DNA of 64,000 nucleotides from Litoditis marina (Eukaryota > Nematoda > Chromadorea > Rhabditida > Rhabditidae): NCBI GenBank assembly GCA_964036275.1, contig OZ038439.1, positions 4,826,412 to 4,890,411 on the forward strand, given 5' to 3'. The notes under the pieces were generated by a model. It did no database searches. It was not told the DNA's origin and saw only the letters and a list, made by a program, of their open reading frames with translations. This document shows positions 1 to 12,400 of the stretch, piece by piece. How positions within the stretch are numbered: position 1 is the stretch's first letter; the number at the start of each line of letters is the position of its first letter. The translations under genes and the position numbers were made by a program.

Positions 1-135
<135 letters not shown>

Positions 136-455
136 GATGAAGCAAATTTGACCGTTGAAGAAGGTAGAACGAGAGGTAAACGTCAAGAGTGAGAGGGAGA
201 ATGGTTCTAAGTTGTACAAAAAAAACGATTGAAGATCATAAAAACAAATATGATCTTCTGAAATTTAAAAGATAAAAAGAGTAAATGAGGCAAAATACTA
301 ACATCAACGAGACACGTAATCAATGCTCTACAATCTGTACTTAACGGGCTAAACTCACTGGATACGTAGGTCAAAATACATTCGTCTTTTGAATCAAAAT
401 CAATCGATATATATCATTCAACCATTCGAAATCAATCGATATCTATGTTTTGTGT

Positions 456-3400
456 TCAGTTGGCCAGTCCAATGGTACCACAGGCCAACGGATTTTCCTC
501 GTGAACCTGCGCGGACCACTCCGCTGTGCTGAATCTGAAAAAAAGATGATTTTGTACGTTTGTAAAGTTCGTTACTATTATCTGTTTTGTTCATGAGCTG
601 TTAACAGTAGAGTTTCTTAAACGGAAGGAATAAATGAAAGATTTGCAAATAAAAGTTTGTAACATTTGTAAAGCTTTGCCTCTTTTCTATTAGATGTTAT
701 ATGTGTATAATCATGAAAAGGTTATAAAAAGATAGGTATGGTATCAACGTCTTAGTATCGATTGGCCTTGTATGTTTTTAGCAGTAGTTTCTGATGTGTA
801 TCACAAAAATTAACTTTTGAGATTTAGAATAGTTATCAAAACAGCTTTTTCAGTTGACCTTTTAGTTCTTTGTTTCAACTTTTATCAAGGGCAATCTGCA
901 TGATTTATTCCTCTGAAAGTTTTTGAGTGCAAACCCCTTTGAGCGGTCGGCTCAAAGTATTAAAAAGGCCAAAGAACAATCCATTGTTTAGCAAAAACGC
1001 CGGGTCATGGGATGGAAAAAGTGGCAAATATGAGCAAAAAGAGTGGAATGGAACGGAGTTTTGGGATAAACAAGCTTCTTTAAACATAAATATGTTTATC
1101 TAAACATATGATGATGGAATGGGTGAATTCCACAATTGTGTGTCATTTTCTAATCGTATTTTTTCGTGCTCAGCTGAAATGAAAAAAAAAAGTCAGATAA
1201 AAAGGGAAGAAGTTTTCTCATCAAAAGTAATACTACTCGAAAGAATTTTAGCAACGAACACAGTACATTTTCTTCATTCTATCTCGAAAACACAACTATT
1301 TGCAACTTTAGTTTTGAACGAAAAAAAACAGAAAATCTCTAACCTGTAAATGGCGATAGATCTGCCGATGACGTCATCAATTGGCCAGTCGACCAGTCGC
1401 GAAAAGTTGGCCACGCCCCCTTTGGAAACTGGAAATGATGAACACATAAAACCACTTGATAACTATACCTATAGTATGTGTAAGCTGTTGTAAGCATTTG
1501 ATAAAGAGGTAAGCAGGTTTTTTTTTATATATTTTCTGTACTAGTTTTCATTTATTCCGAAAGCACTCTAAATTTTGTCCTTAGCTCATTCAGTACTGAC
1601 TCACACATAAATACTCATTGAATTTGTGCAACTAGTAAAACCTTTAATATCATCTAACTCTAGAGAAAACCCAACTAAAACTGAAAAAATAGAAACTTCA
1701 TCTATATCTGGTCATTTACCTATTCATTTGCACGTAAATATACTCGCTAATTGACTACAACTACTAATTTGGTTGAAATTATCAGCTAATGAATGTAAAT
1801 GGCGACTAAATCTTCTCACGCCATAATTGACAATTAGCCATACTGGTCCATTGACGCAATCGAGTAGAGGTGAGGGCGTAAGGGGGAGGAAACGGTTTCA
1901 TTAGTCAAAATAAGGGAAAAATAACCTTTTATATAGAACAAAATTTATATCTATAAATTATTTAGTGTTTGTTTCTTTTCGCGTTACTCTTTCACTTTCC
2001 TTCTTGAATTAGTCGTATTTTCATTCATAATTAGCCATTGACGTTATCATGTAGAGGTAGGTAGGGGAGAAGGAGATGTAAAATGTCGAATAGGATGTAA
2101 ATTGACCTTTTCATTAAGAAAACGAGAAATATCATCTCGCTGTGTGAGTAGTTTGATGATATTGCTTTTCGGTTTAGATTCATCATTCATGACGAGTTTC
2201 GAGATAAAACTACAACGAGTATTTGGTCACTGCGCAGGTGGAGGTAGGGCGAAAGGGACGTGTCGAATCGGGTGTAAGTTCACCATTAACATTAATCACC
2301 CTATTCGAAACACTTTTACAACTTTTTATATAACCTCACCAACCTTGCAAGTCTCCTAGAGACGCGGTTTTAGCGCTGTCTCAGAACCGGGCATTCAGGG
2401 CACTCTATACCCTTTCGAAACATTTCCCACCTAGTTTTCCCAATTTTTTGAATTTTCTATAAATTGATGTAAAATCAATAAAACCTTGCAAGTCTCCGAG
2501 AGATGCGGTTTCAGCATTGTTTCTGAACCTCAGTGGGGGTCCAATTCTGGTACAACCGGAGGATATATCCCCGTATTGATGGAGGACGATAGCGTGAGAA
2601 CCGGTTGACAGACCGGTTATGTTCCCTGAAAACATTGAAATGTTTGAATTGACAATTTTTCGCTATTTTTTTTTTGTTTCAATCATTCTAGAACAAAACT
2701 GAGTTTCTAAATCTGTGCAAATTGACAGTTACATCAAAATCAGTTTTCAAATTTGAAAGATATTGATGGAGAACAATTGCATGAGAACCGGTTGACAGAT
2801 CGGTGATATTTCCTGAAAATGACTTTGAGTGAAAAAATTACATGAATGGACGTGTTACTTTTTTCTCCATTCTTTTTCATCTTTTTTGCAAAATAGAAAA
2901 GTCACTCGAACGCGAACAACCATGATACGTTGTAAACTCCTACACTACATGTTTTGTAGTTCTGGAGTGTTTTCTACGTTTCTAGTGACTCTTTTTCATA
3001 TAGCGATACAAAAACAACAAACCGGTGATTTTCAGTTTGTTTCCATTTGTTCGCGTGAAGAAATATTCTCCGGTCACCGGTTTTCCGTCCAGATTTGCGG
3101 TTGCCAACTGAAAAAAAACAGCCGAACAATATCACAAATCTCAGTTATCAAATTCTTACAAATGTTTTAGTTGTCTCCGTAACTGAGCTGAACTTCGGGG
3201 ATTTGAATGAATACACAGATGAAGCTTATATAGTGATCGAACAGTAAATTTTGTTAGCTTCCTATTTTCACCAAATGAACTCAATTCACTGGAAATATAA
3301 TACGACATGCTGCAACAAAATAACTGATAAGTTTTTCTTTCCCACAAATTTGAAGTGAAAGTCGAAGTTCATTTTCGTTATCATAACATAGTATCATCAA

Positions 3401-6400
3401 AAATGTTTGAGAAAAACGTACCAATCGTTCGTCAACTGACTCTGCGAACGGGATTTCCCTCATGATGGCATGACGGGAGTCAGTACTTTCCAGATCTGCA
3501 AAAGATTGAATTGGAGTTAATAAATTTACGTGTTATTATTCTCTATTTCTAATTGTCTCTAATTAACCTACCTCTCTCCCTCTACCTTTCACCGACCCTC
3601 CCCTCTTTAGCGCTCTCTATCTCTCGCCATTTCTCTCTCTCTACCCCCTCTCTGTCTCTATCTCTATCTCTTTCTTTCTTACGCTCCCCCCCCCCATCTT
3701 TTCCTACTCTTTTATTCTCTCCTTTATTTCTCTCTCCTTCTCTCCCTCCTTCTCTCTCTCTTGATCTCTCACTCTCTCTTATTCTCTCTCTCTTTCCCTC
3801 TCTCTCTACTCACTCTCCGCCAATACGTGTGAACAAGCCTCCCTCGGTATACATGGGGCCGTGACGTCATTCCTCACTCGAACATAGCCCGAGGCACATT
3901 GACAGCCCGGGTTACAGGTCGAAGAACACACCGGAACCTAAATTTTATGATTAGTTTCTGAAATCAACACATTTGATACTCAGTAGTCATTCAAATTGTC
4001 TGTCACTGATTTGTATGGTAGTATATTGGACATCTTTTTTGGAGATAGGCTGGCCACTATCAAAGTACGTATGCTAGAAGATCCCGGCACCTTCAGCCCA
4101 TTCTGCGTCCCTCGCTCTGCCGAACTATTTCGCGCCACTGGTTTCCCGGCGGGATGTAAGAGCAGAGAAATAGCGTATGTTTGAAGAGACGAGGGATGGG
4201 ATGAAGGTGCCGCGACCTTCTACCATACGTACTCTGAGTTCTGATTCGTTGTGTTTATAGTTTTTTGTTTCTTCTGGTAAAATCGCTGCGATGGATTAAC
4301 ATGAAAAGAATCGGGATATAACTACAAATTAATATAAACCGTATAAACGCTGTAAAGAGAGTGATCCCTCTATCTTTGATCATCATAACGTAAGCGTTCG
4401 TCTTCAAACATAGTTGGAAGTTCACAAGGGGATGTTTAGTGAATATTTCTCTGACTCTTCAGTTTTAAAAACCATAACTGACAGCCGGTTGTCCGCAGTA
4501 CTCGGGACACAGACTGCCGCAACTGTTCCAGACAGCCAATGGGTCGGGACAGGAACATCTTTGGGGATTCACTCCCAGGGTGGCGATCAGGGCACGACAA
4601 CAACGCTGTAAAGGAGAGGATACGTATTGACTAAAAATGGTTTTGGGTTGCACGTGAACTTAACTGAACGAAAGTTCTAGTTTTGGAAACTCTTCCCGCG
4701 CGCCAACCGCATTGAAAAGGGCAGAAAGAATAGAGGTCTGCTTTTGTTGTACTCTTGAAAACAGTTGGAAGGAATTTCGAGCACCTTTAAGGTTAAATTA
4801 ATAGAGAAGTGTTCGGAAAATGAAAAAAATTAAGTTCAGAACGAACGAAATGAAACTCTGTTTCGTTCTCTCGCCATCCGAACACACCTGTTCGACGGGA
4901 CAATCCGTGTCCCGATTGCACGATCTGCCCCCGACATCGAGGGTCGTCGCCGGACACTGGCCGGATAGACCGTCTACTGGAAATCAGTCAATATGCAACA
5001 TATAAAAACATGACGTAATGCTTTGCAAAACGGAAGAAAAATCAATACTCCTCAATGATACAGAATGAAAAGTCTCAATTGGGCTTGGACATTGTTCCTG
5101 CTTTAGAATTTGAGGCAATTTGAACTCAAACTAGTAACCGAGACGTTAACATGGCACAATACCAACCAGCACGCCGTGATTGAACCACATACTTCATCGA
5201 TTGCCATCAAAACCTTTGAAATTCAGCAAGTTTGTTCGCTCTAAACGTATTTGTGCAACTTGGTAACCAACCTCCTTCAGATTTCAGTGGTTTCTCAATC
5301 ATCAGACCGTTTTCCTTCTCAGCGACTGTTGTCTGCGGTGCCTGAAAACGACTTAATTCATATTCTGGATAACGAAAGTTTTGCGTGTGTGTACAGTCCT
5401 GGTTAAAATAATGCTCATTCATCTCAATTTACTACCTCTTAGGTTTATGGTTGAAGTTCGCTAAACTATTTTTAATTTATTCTGAGCGAGGAAAGCAAAA
5501 CCTGTTGATTGATCTTGTAGTTTGGTCGTTTGATCACTGACTGAACTCTAATGTGTGCTCATCAGAAATACAACACAGCTTTTTCACCCTCAATTTCTAT
5601 CCACACCTCTCCTCGCAAGTGGTAGTCACTAAGATATATTTTCCAAAAAAAGGTTTACGACATGAAAATTCTATCCGTATTGCAGGTTCGTATTTTGAAT
5701 GACGTACAGTATATCCTTTTATGATTGATCGATTGTTGCTCTCCATCTCTCTGTTACTACGTACCTCAGTAGTGGTAGTCAGTTCTTCCGGAGCTTTGGT
5801 GGTAGTTTTTGGTTCTACAGTAGTTGTACTACTCTCCGTCGTACTTGGTGAAGTTGTTGTTGTTGTGGATGACGTCATTCCTGATGACGTCATCTCGTCT
5901 CCCATGGGGGCGGGACAATCTTCGATTCGCACACACTTGGAAGTCTGCCAGTCGGTAGAGTTTAGGAGAACTAGGCCTGGAAAAGATTTTCGATAAATAG
6001 AACTTTAAAAAAGATTGATTGGCCGAAAAATTCATTGTTTGTTCAGTCGTAAGCACACTAAACATGTTGCAAGGTTTCCTACGATTTTCAGTCTTCATAC
6101 CGTGCCAGACTACTTTTAAAGCAATTTCCAATCTAACTGGAAATTCCGAGTCTGTTTTCGAAAAATATCCGAATACTCATGCAAAAACAATGTATTCTTC
6201 TGTTTTCCTTTTGGGTTAATTTGCAATTGGAGGCAAAATGCAACCATTGGGGCAACAAGTGGAGGTAACCATTTTGGAAACAATTTGCATGTAGTCGATA
6301 TTATTGATTTCGTTTTGAAACATCTTCACTCTATTTACATGCATTTTAAAAAATTTGTACTAGTTTTACATTTGTGCGACATTTGTCTCTATTTCGTACC

Positions 6401-9400
6401 ATTTTTGCAATAGCATCCTGTCTGACACGGAGTACAACTCATCGGGTGTCTATTGTCACATCCCATTGGGCACGAAGAGCCACACGTCACGAATTCCTGG
6501 AAAAAATACTATTTACTTCGAGAAACAATTAGGAAGGTGTAATTGTCATCAGCTTTTACATCTGAGATACTGTGTGAAAGTGCATAAAACGTGAAACCAT
6601 GCTTGATTCAAAGTTGCCGGTTATCATTTTCTGATGTGTTCTATTTTGACAAGAAATCACCCGACGATAAAAGTTGGCGGATAGTTTATACTCTGCTGCA
6701 GTAATTAAATGATGAGAGTTTTTTTATTGTTCAGACATTTCGAACACGAAAGAATATCACCGGGGTGAAAATATAGAATTTCAAAAAACTTGCATTGATT
6801 ACCTTCATGGGATCCTGACAATCTCTCTCACATTCCGACGGCAAAACACAGCGAGAGGCGGGGTCGAGACTGTTCTACAAAACAAATGATGAGTTTGTAG
6901 TTTGAACCCTGTGCATATTGGAGACTATTCGAGAACCATGTTGTTTTCTGTGAGCAACCTACAACAATTTTGTTCATTATATTATTTTGTAATTTCGTAC
7001 TCATATTTCTTCGTAAAACAGGTTGGAAAGTAGAAAAACAGAGCAGTTGCTTGTTAGGTGCACTTAGTGTTTATGTTATTTTCTTTCCGAAACTTGTTGA
7101 ATTTCTCAAAACTCGAAAGGAAGACAGTTGCTAAAATATACTTTTGCAACATTTAATTCAGTTACAATTTTATGAATTGAACTACTATAAATTTACTTAT
7201 ATCAACTTTTTCATTTTTGTTTTATGTTTATTTGTTAACCACATCAATCTTTCTGTTTGTTTTACTTCTTGTTTTTTCCTTTTCTATATAAAATCCCGGC
7301 GGGCGCCTATCTAATCAGCTGTTCGGGCGGCCGCGCGGCAATCGTGTAACCCGTACTAGATACGGCGCAGCCAGGGGCGCGCCTATATAGACCAGCCCGC
7401 GGAAATGTCTCCCAGTCGCTCTCCAGCTCCGTGCGAATTCGTATAGTCGGCACGGCGTTCATATGAGCGAACAGCGGAGGGATCCGTCCACAATTTACTA
7501 TGTTATAAATAGTTGATTACTTTCCGGAACTGCACATTTATTTTATTTTCATTAATCTGTACTTTTGGTTCTATTAATATGTTGAAAGTACTTTCACGAT
7601 GAAATAATATCGTTTTCAAAGAATGACAAATCATTGATTTTAACTTTCAAATGGTGTAACCTTATAACGATTTCAATAGCAATAGTTTCCGGGAAAAAAC
7701 TACAACATTCTACTTTTTCTTATTATTTCATAATAGTACCTTTCAACTATAATAATAGCTTGTTTGGGTAAATAAACAACAAATGTCATGTTTCACTAAC
7801 CTGAAGTACGTATGGTTCTCTGCAAATACAGCCAGCTGAGCACTGGCCACTCGCACATCTACCGAGCAGGTTGGAACACGAACGAGCACAACTGGAATGG
7901 TTATTTGTTGGGGGTAAACGAACGGGAATATGTATGTATAATTCGTAAATAGCCTGAAAAGTTTGTTTGTTGTTAGTTGTTGACAAACACGCCGAATTTG
8001 CTTTCCAGTGAAGAAAATGGTTAAAATTACTATATAGTCTGTTTAGTTCCCAACTGGACTCGTATCCATCAAAAGTGTTGCATCCCTGGCACCTCTCGCG
8101 TTGCGTGTGCTGGGCGCCGGGTCTACCGCTGTTCGGACGATAATTGCTTGGTTGTCTCTCTCTGCGCAATCGTCCGAATCGCCTAACTCTTCGTCCGAAT
8201 CGCCTAACCTCGCGCAAGCAGTCGTCCGAATCGCCTAACCCTCCGTCCGAATCGCCTAACCCTCCGTCCGAATCGCCTAACCCTCCGTCCGAATCGCTTA
8301 ACCCTCCGTCCGAATAGCCTAACCCTCAGTCCAAGTTATGTAACTACATCGAGTAGAGTTACCAAATCATATTTGAAATAGGAAGCAATAAAACGTTTAA
8401 TTTGAACAAAGTTTATTGGCTAGGAGTAACGTACAGAGTTTGTAGTACAAGGTGACACAACAACACTACTTCAAACTCAGTAACGAATAACAATCAAAAC
8501 AATAGTAACAAACAAATTATTTACTTATATACACATTACTTCTTCTTCTTGTGCGACTTGTAGAATGCTGCGACATTTTGAGGAGGTACTGTCATCTCAT
8601 CGGCTGTCGGAGAAGCTGATGCGAACTTGACAGCAAAAGTTTCCATCTTGTCCTTGACTGCAGCTTGCCTCTCCAAGTCGACATTGTCAATTAAACTGAA
8701 AACTACTTCTAAGTAAGGAATTTACCCTGAGTGCATTTCTGAGCATGTGCTTCGAAATTTCTGAGCATGTGCTTCGAAACTAGATCCTCCTTTTCAACTT
8801 GCTGAAGAAGTACTGACAACTCCGGATGTGTAGCTCCGAATGCGACTTACATGAGACTATTCGGACTACCCATTTTGAAGGTTTAACCGTTTACCCGGAA
8901 CAGTAGTGCGAACTATAGGAGGAAGAGGCAAACTTGTGTTGGTTGGACCCCATTGAAGTCGTGTAGGCGTTACAATTTGCCCACCGTATAATCCCGGGTT
9001 GTAGGAATGAAGTAGTAGCGCTGAACTTCCACGAGCTCCTTCTTGGTGCTGTGTGTGTTGGGTGAGCTGGACCAGGAGTAGGAAGTAGGAGCAATTTACA
9101 ATGGCGCAGAAGACATGATGGGAAGATAATTTGAAGCAGGATACGCCTGATCGAGATTTGAAGTAGAAGGACCCCCGAGTGTTAGAGAAAGAACTAGAAG
9201 GATCATGTAAGGAAAGCATAACTATATCTGTTTCCATAGCTCTCCTGTTCTGGAGAGTATGGATGGGAGCCGGCGTGAGAGAGGGACGATCCATGGTTGG
9301 AATGATTTGTAAGGTAGTTTTTTGGAGGGTCAAGCAAATTTCACTCATTTACTATTTAGTCAAAATCCTACCCTCACTAACTTTTCACTACGATACGGCT

Positions 9401-12400
9401 ACAACATGAATGGAATGCAGTGGTTAGGAGTTGTAATATTATATTAATAATATAACGTGTATAGTATTTGATGCTCCATTGATAATGTTACTGTACGTAT
9501 TGCATTATGGGTCTCGCCGCGCCTGGCACAGTCCTTTAAAGTTTGCATCATCATTCGGGAATCTCGGATGTTCTTTATGTTTCATGTAATGTAGAGTAGA
9601 GTGTAGCTTGTTTTTCTCTATTTTAATGTCTGTAACTCGCGCATATATTATTTTATATTAATAAAGTCTAATCAAAAGCGTTTTCGTGCATAACATTTAG
9701 TGGCTTTCCACTAATTATTTCTATTCTATCATCGATTTTATTATTTACACAAACTTCTGTTTGTAACATAGGTGTCGCCAAAATAACAGGTAATTAGTCA
9801 CGAACTACAACCACAATTAGCAAATGCAAATGTATGGGGTCAAACAAGACAATTTGAACGGAATATATCAAGACAAGAAAGAAAAAATGTAGTAAACAAT
9901 GCAAAAAACGGTGACTGCTGCCGACGAGGTAAAAAAGCTGCTTGAAGGTGATGGCCGATGAATAGATTGAAATGGTTTTCACGTATCTGCTACGTGAAAG
10001 TGGTTTGTACTTCCCATAGTTTTTACAGAGTATGTAAGACTTTTGTAGTTGTGTTTGTAATTTGATCCTTTTTTTTTTTTTATTTTTTTATTATTTACAA
10101 TTCTAGTACCCGCGCCTTATACCAAGTCTTAGTTTTTGGGTTCAGGCTTGGATCGTTGCCACATTAGGCCATTCGGACGGTTTCTCTGTCGTCGGTAGTT
10201 AGGCGATTCGGACGATGCATAAGAGACAACCAATTCGGCGATTTCTTATATTCCCACGGCCTCTCGAGACGACCATCGAAAAATTTGTCCGAACAGGCTA
10301 TGTCCCCTGGGCGCCGGCTGGGCATTTTGCCAGACCAGGCCACAATCAATAATCTTTCCAACAGCCAAATAAAAGTTTAACCTACGTATACAATTATTCC
10401 TTAGTTATGGTATCTTTTCGAGATTGTATGAGAGATTATATTCTTTGCTAATCCCAAATGTCAAGTTCACTTGAATTTTCATTAAGAAATTTGATAAAAT
10501 TTTGCACACACTGAAATTTGCGAGATCGCCGTATATGGGCCGTTCCCCCTCCGCGCTTCTAATGAGTCCAAATGGCCGAGTGGTCTAAGGCGCTGGTTCC
10601 GGCCAGGTGGCTGTCCATACTCGTAGGTTCGATCCCCTAAGCTGCTGTTATTTTGAAAACACAGAATCATTATCCAGAATGTTTGAATTGTTGCCAAGTC
10701 ATAAGCTCCGCCCCTATTTTCATACAGTAAACGGAGTCCAGTTCGGAACTAAATAGACTATAGATAATCACGTGGTACACTTGTGATGGTCACATTTCAA
10801 GTTGTCTCAGTCAATTTTCGCCCAAAAACTTGTCACACAGCTAACTACATTATGTTATTACATCAAGGTTATACATAGGGAAACTTAATTACTTTCAGAA
10901 AAGATAGTATTTCCACTGCATAAATACTCATATTAATTAAAATCAAAGTAACCCGGAAAACCTGAACTCCAATATTTGACAACTCACTCAAATGCTCCGC
11001 ACTCGCTCCACTCCTTTCGCGGGTCCGTACAACTGGTCTTCGACACGGAATGGGAAGGACAGTTCTGGGGAAGAACGCAGGTAGATTGGGGGTCCTGCAA
11101 AGAAACTCAGAATCTGATAGAAAACAACTTCATATTTCCACATTCCATTCTGTTAGATTGAGGTTTTGACAGTTGAAAGGTGATTTTTATTCTGAAACAA
11201 GTATGACTCGAACCTACATAAACTGTGAGGCCAAAGTAAACGAATAAAAATCAATTTGAGAAATTGAAAACTAAACAAATTCAGAAAAAAAAAGTGTTCT
11301 TGCTGACCTTGGCATCTTTCAGTATATATGGAGCTCGACAGAAACAACCTGGAACACACTGAAGGGAACAGGATACAGAAGGGGCCAGAGCGTTGCATCC
11401 GACTGAAACATAGGTATTGATTAATTAATTACTCCAAATCGAGAATGGTCACGTTTTTAATACATAAAAAATAGTTTATCGTGCAACAAATCGAAATTGG
11501 AAACTTTTCTCAATGTGATATAGATCCAAAAATGTTTTAGCGAGAATCTCCTTCTCCTAGGGTTGTTAGAATTGGAATTGGAATTGAAAGAATTGAGATA
11601 ATCATCCAAAAGAATTGCAATTCCAATTCTTTTGGTCTGTCGAAAAGAATTGGAATTGCAATTCCAATTCTTTTGTATGTCGAAAATGGTTGGAATTGCA
11701 ATTCCAATTCTTTCGTATATCAGAACAACTGGAATTGGAATTGGAATTGACTTGATTTTCTCTCAGAATTGATTCAGAATTGATTTACAATTACATGCTG
11801 TTTTTCCTTGTTCATTACCAAATTACCATTGTTCCTTATGTCTATCGTTCAATAGAACCAAAGTGAACATTGTTTATCTTCGTTTTTTGAGACAAAAAAC
11901 TGACATGAAGTTGGAAACACAGTCAATTCTAACCAATTCCAATCAATTCCAATCAATTCCAATGGAATTGGAATTGAAAATCTGAGATTTTGAGGAATTG
12001 ATCGGAATTGGAATTGGAATTGAGCAGTTTTTGAGAATCTAAAAGAATTGGAATTGGAATTGAGTGGTTTTCCGAATTTCAAAAGAATTGGAATTGGAAT
12101 TGAGTGGTTTTTGAGAAACGAAAAGAATTGGAATTGGAATTGACTTGATTTCTGGAATTGATTAACAACCCTACCTTCTCCTGTTCGTTCTCTTTCTAGA
12201 AATCGACTGGAGTTCGAAATAGCAAAGTGTTTGAAAAAGGTCACTTCGAGAATAACTCTACAAACCAATGTTTCGTTAACGGGAACTTGTAACAAAACAA
12301 TGTACTACTATAGTACTACTCACCCGGACAAAGTGTTCCACAACTGATGAAGTTCTTCAACGGGTCCGCACATCTGTTGGTACGGGGGACCACGGAGGGG

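Larger units (their letters stand above)
456..3107 (-). other. Cu/Zn-SOD-like C-terminal domain, probably non-catalytic
   Basis: The last four exons encode residues 848-976. Family landmarks are visible: an N-terminal LDGKPVTGEY strand, GLSTGSHAIVLHQYGD for the usual GLxxGxHGFHVHQYGD, SGCTRIGP, SLGDL, DDVIGRS for IIGRS, and LACGTIGLAN before the stop. Compared with known Cu/Zn SODs, the first copper His is Val here while the second (LHQYGD) remains. The bridging His is replaced by Pro in IGPP, the HVGDL His is missing, and the late VVH copper ligand reads AIY. The Asp of GDL and both disulfide cysteines (SGC and LACG) are kept. A stable but catalytically dead fold is inferred. It is joined in frame to the TIL region through the exon at 3422-3495. 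Confidence 0.8.
8107..10320. mobile_element. DNA transposon with long inverted ends and 21-bp subterminal repeats
   Basis: The left end (8107-8190) and right end (10199-10320) are imperfect inverted repeats. CTGGGCGCCGG, CTGTTCGGAC, TTGGTTGTCTCT and ATCGTCCGAATCGCCTAAC occur in the same order on opposite strands. The interior carries the 21-bp tandem array and a broken minus-strand coding remnant. The element lies in the intron between exons 7801-7891 and 10988-11094. No transposase motif was recognised, so it may be non-autonomous. Exact termini and target-site duplication were not resolved. Confidence 0.65.

Noticed and set aside
3460..3495. Alternative end of the SOD/TIL gene using the GTATTG donor at 3826 and the TGA at 3460
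   Set aside because: In frame, but the stronger GTGAGT donor at 3814 keeps the frame open into a complete SOD-like domain, which chance would not give.
8171..8328. CRISPR-like array
   Set aside because: Direct tandem repeats without spacers, in an animal genome; it is a subterminal transposon array.
8866..9348. 160-codon minus-strand frame inside the transposon
   Set aside because: Open but low-complexity and frame-ambiguous; kept only as part of the element, not called as a gene.
10566..10645. Functional tRNA-Leu
   Set aside because: The acceptor stem does not pair and the anticodon stem is one base short.
11849..12295. 148-codon minus-strand frame
   Set aside because: Produced by the GGAATT minisatellite; no splice or domain support.
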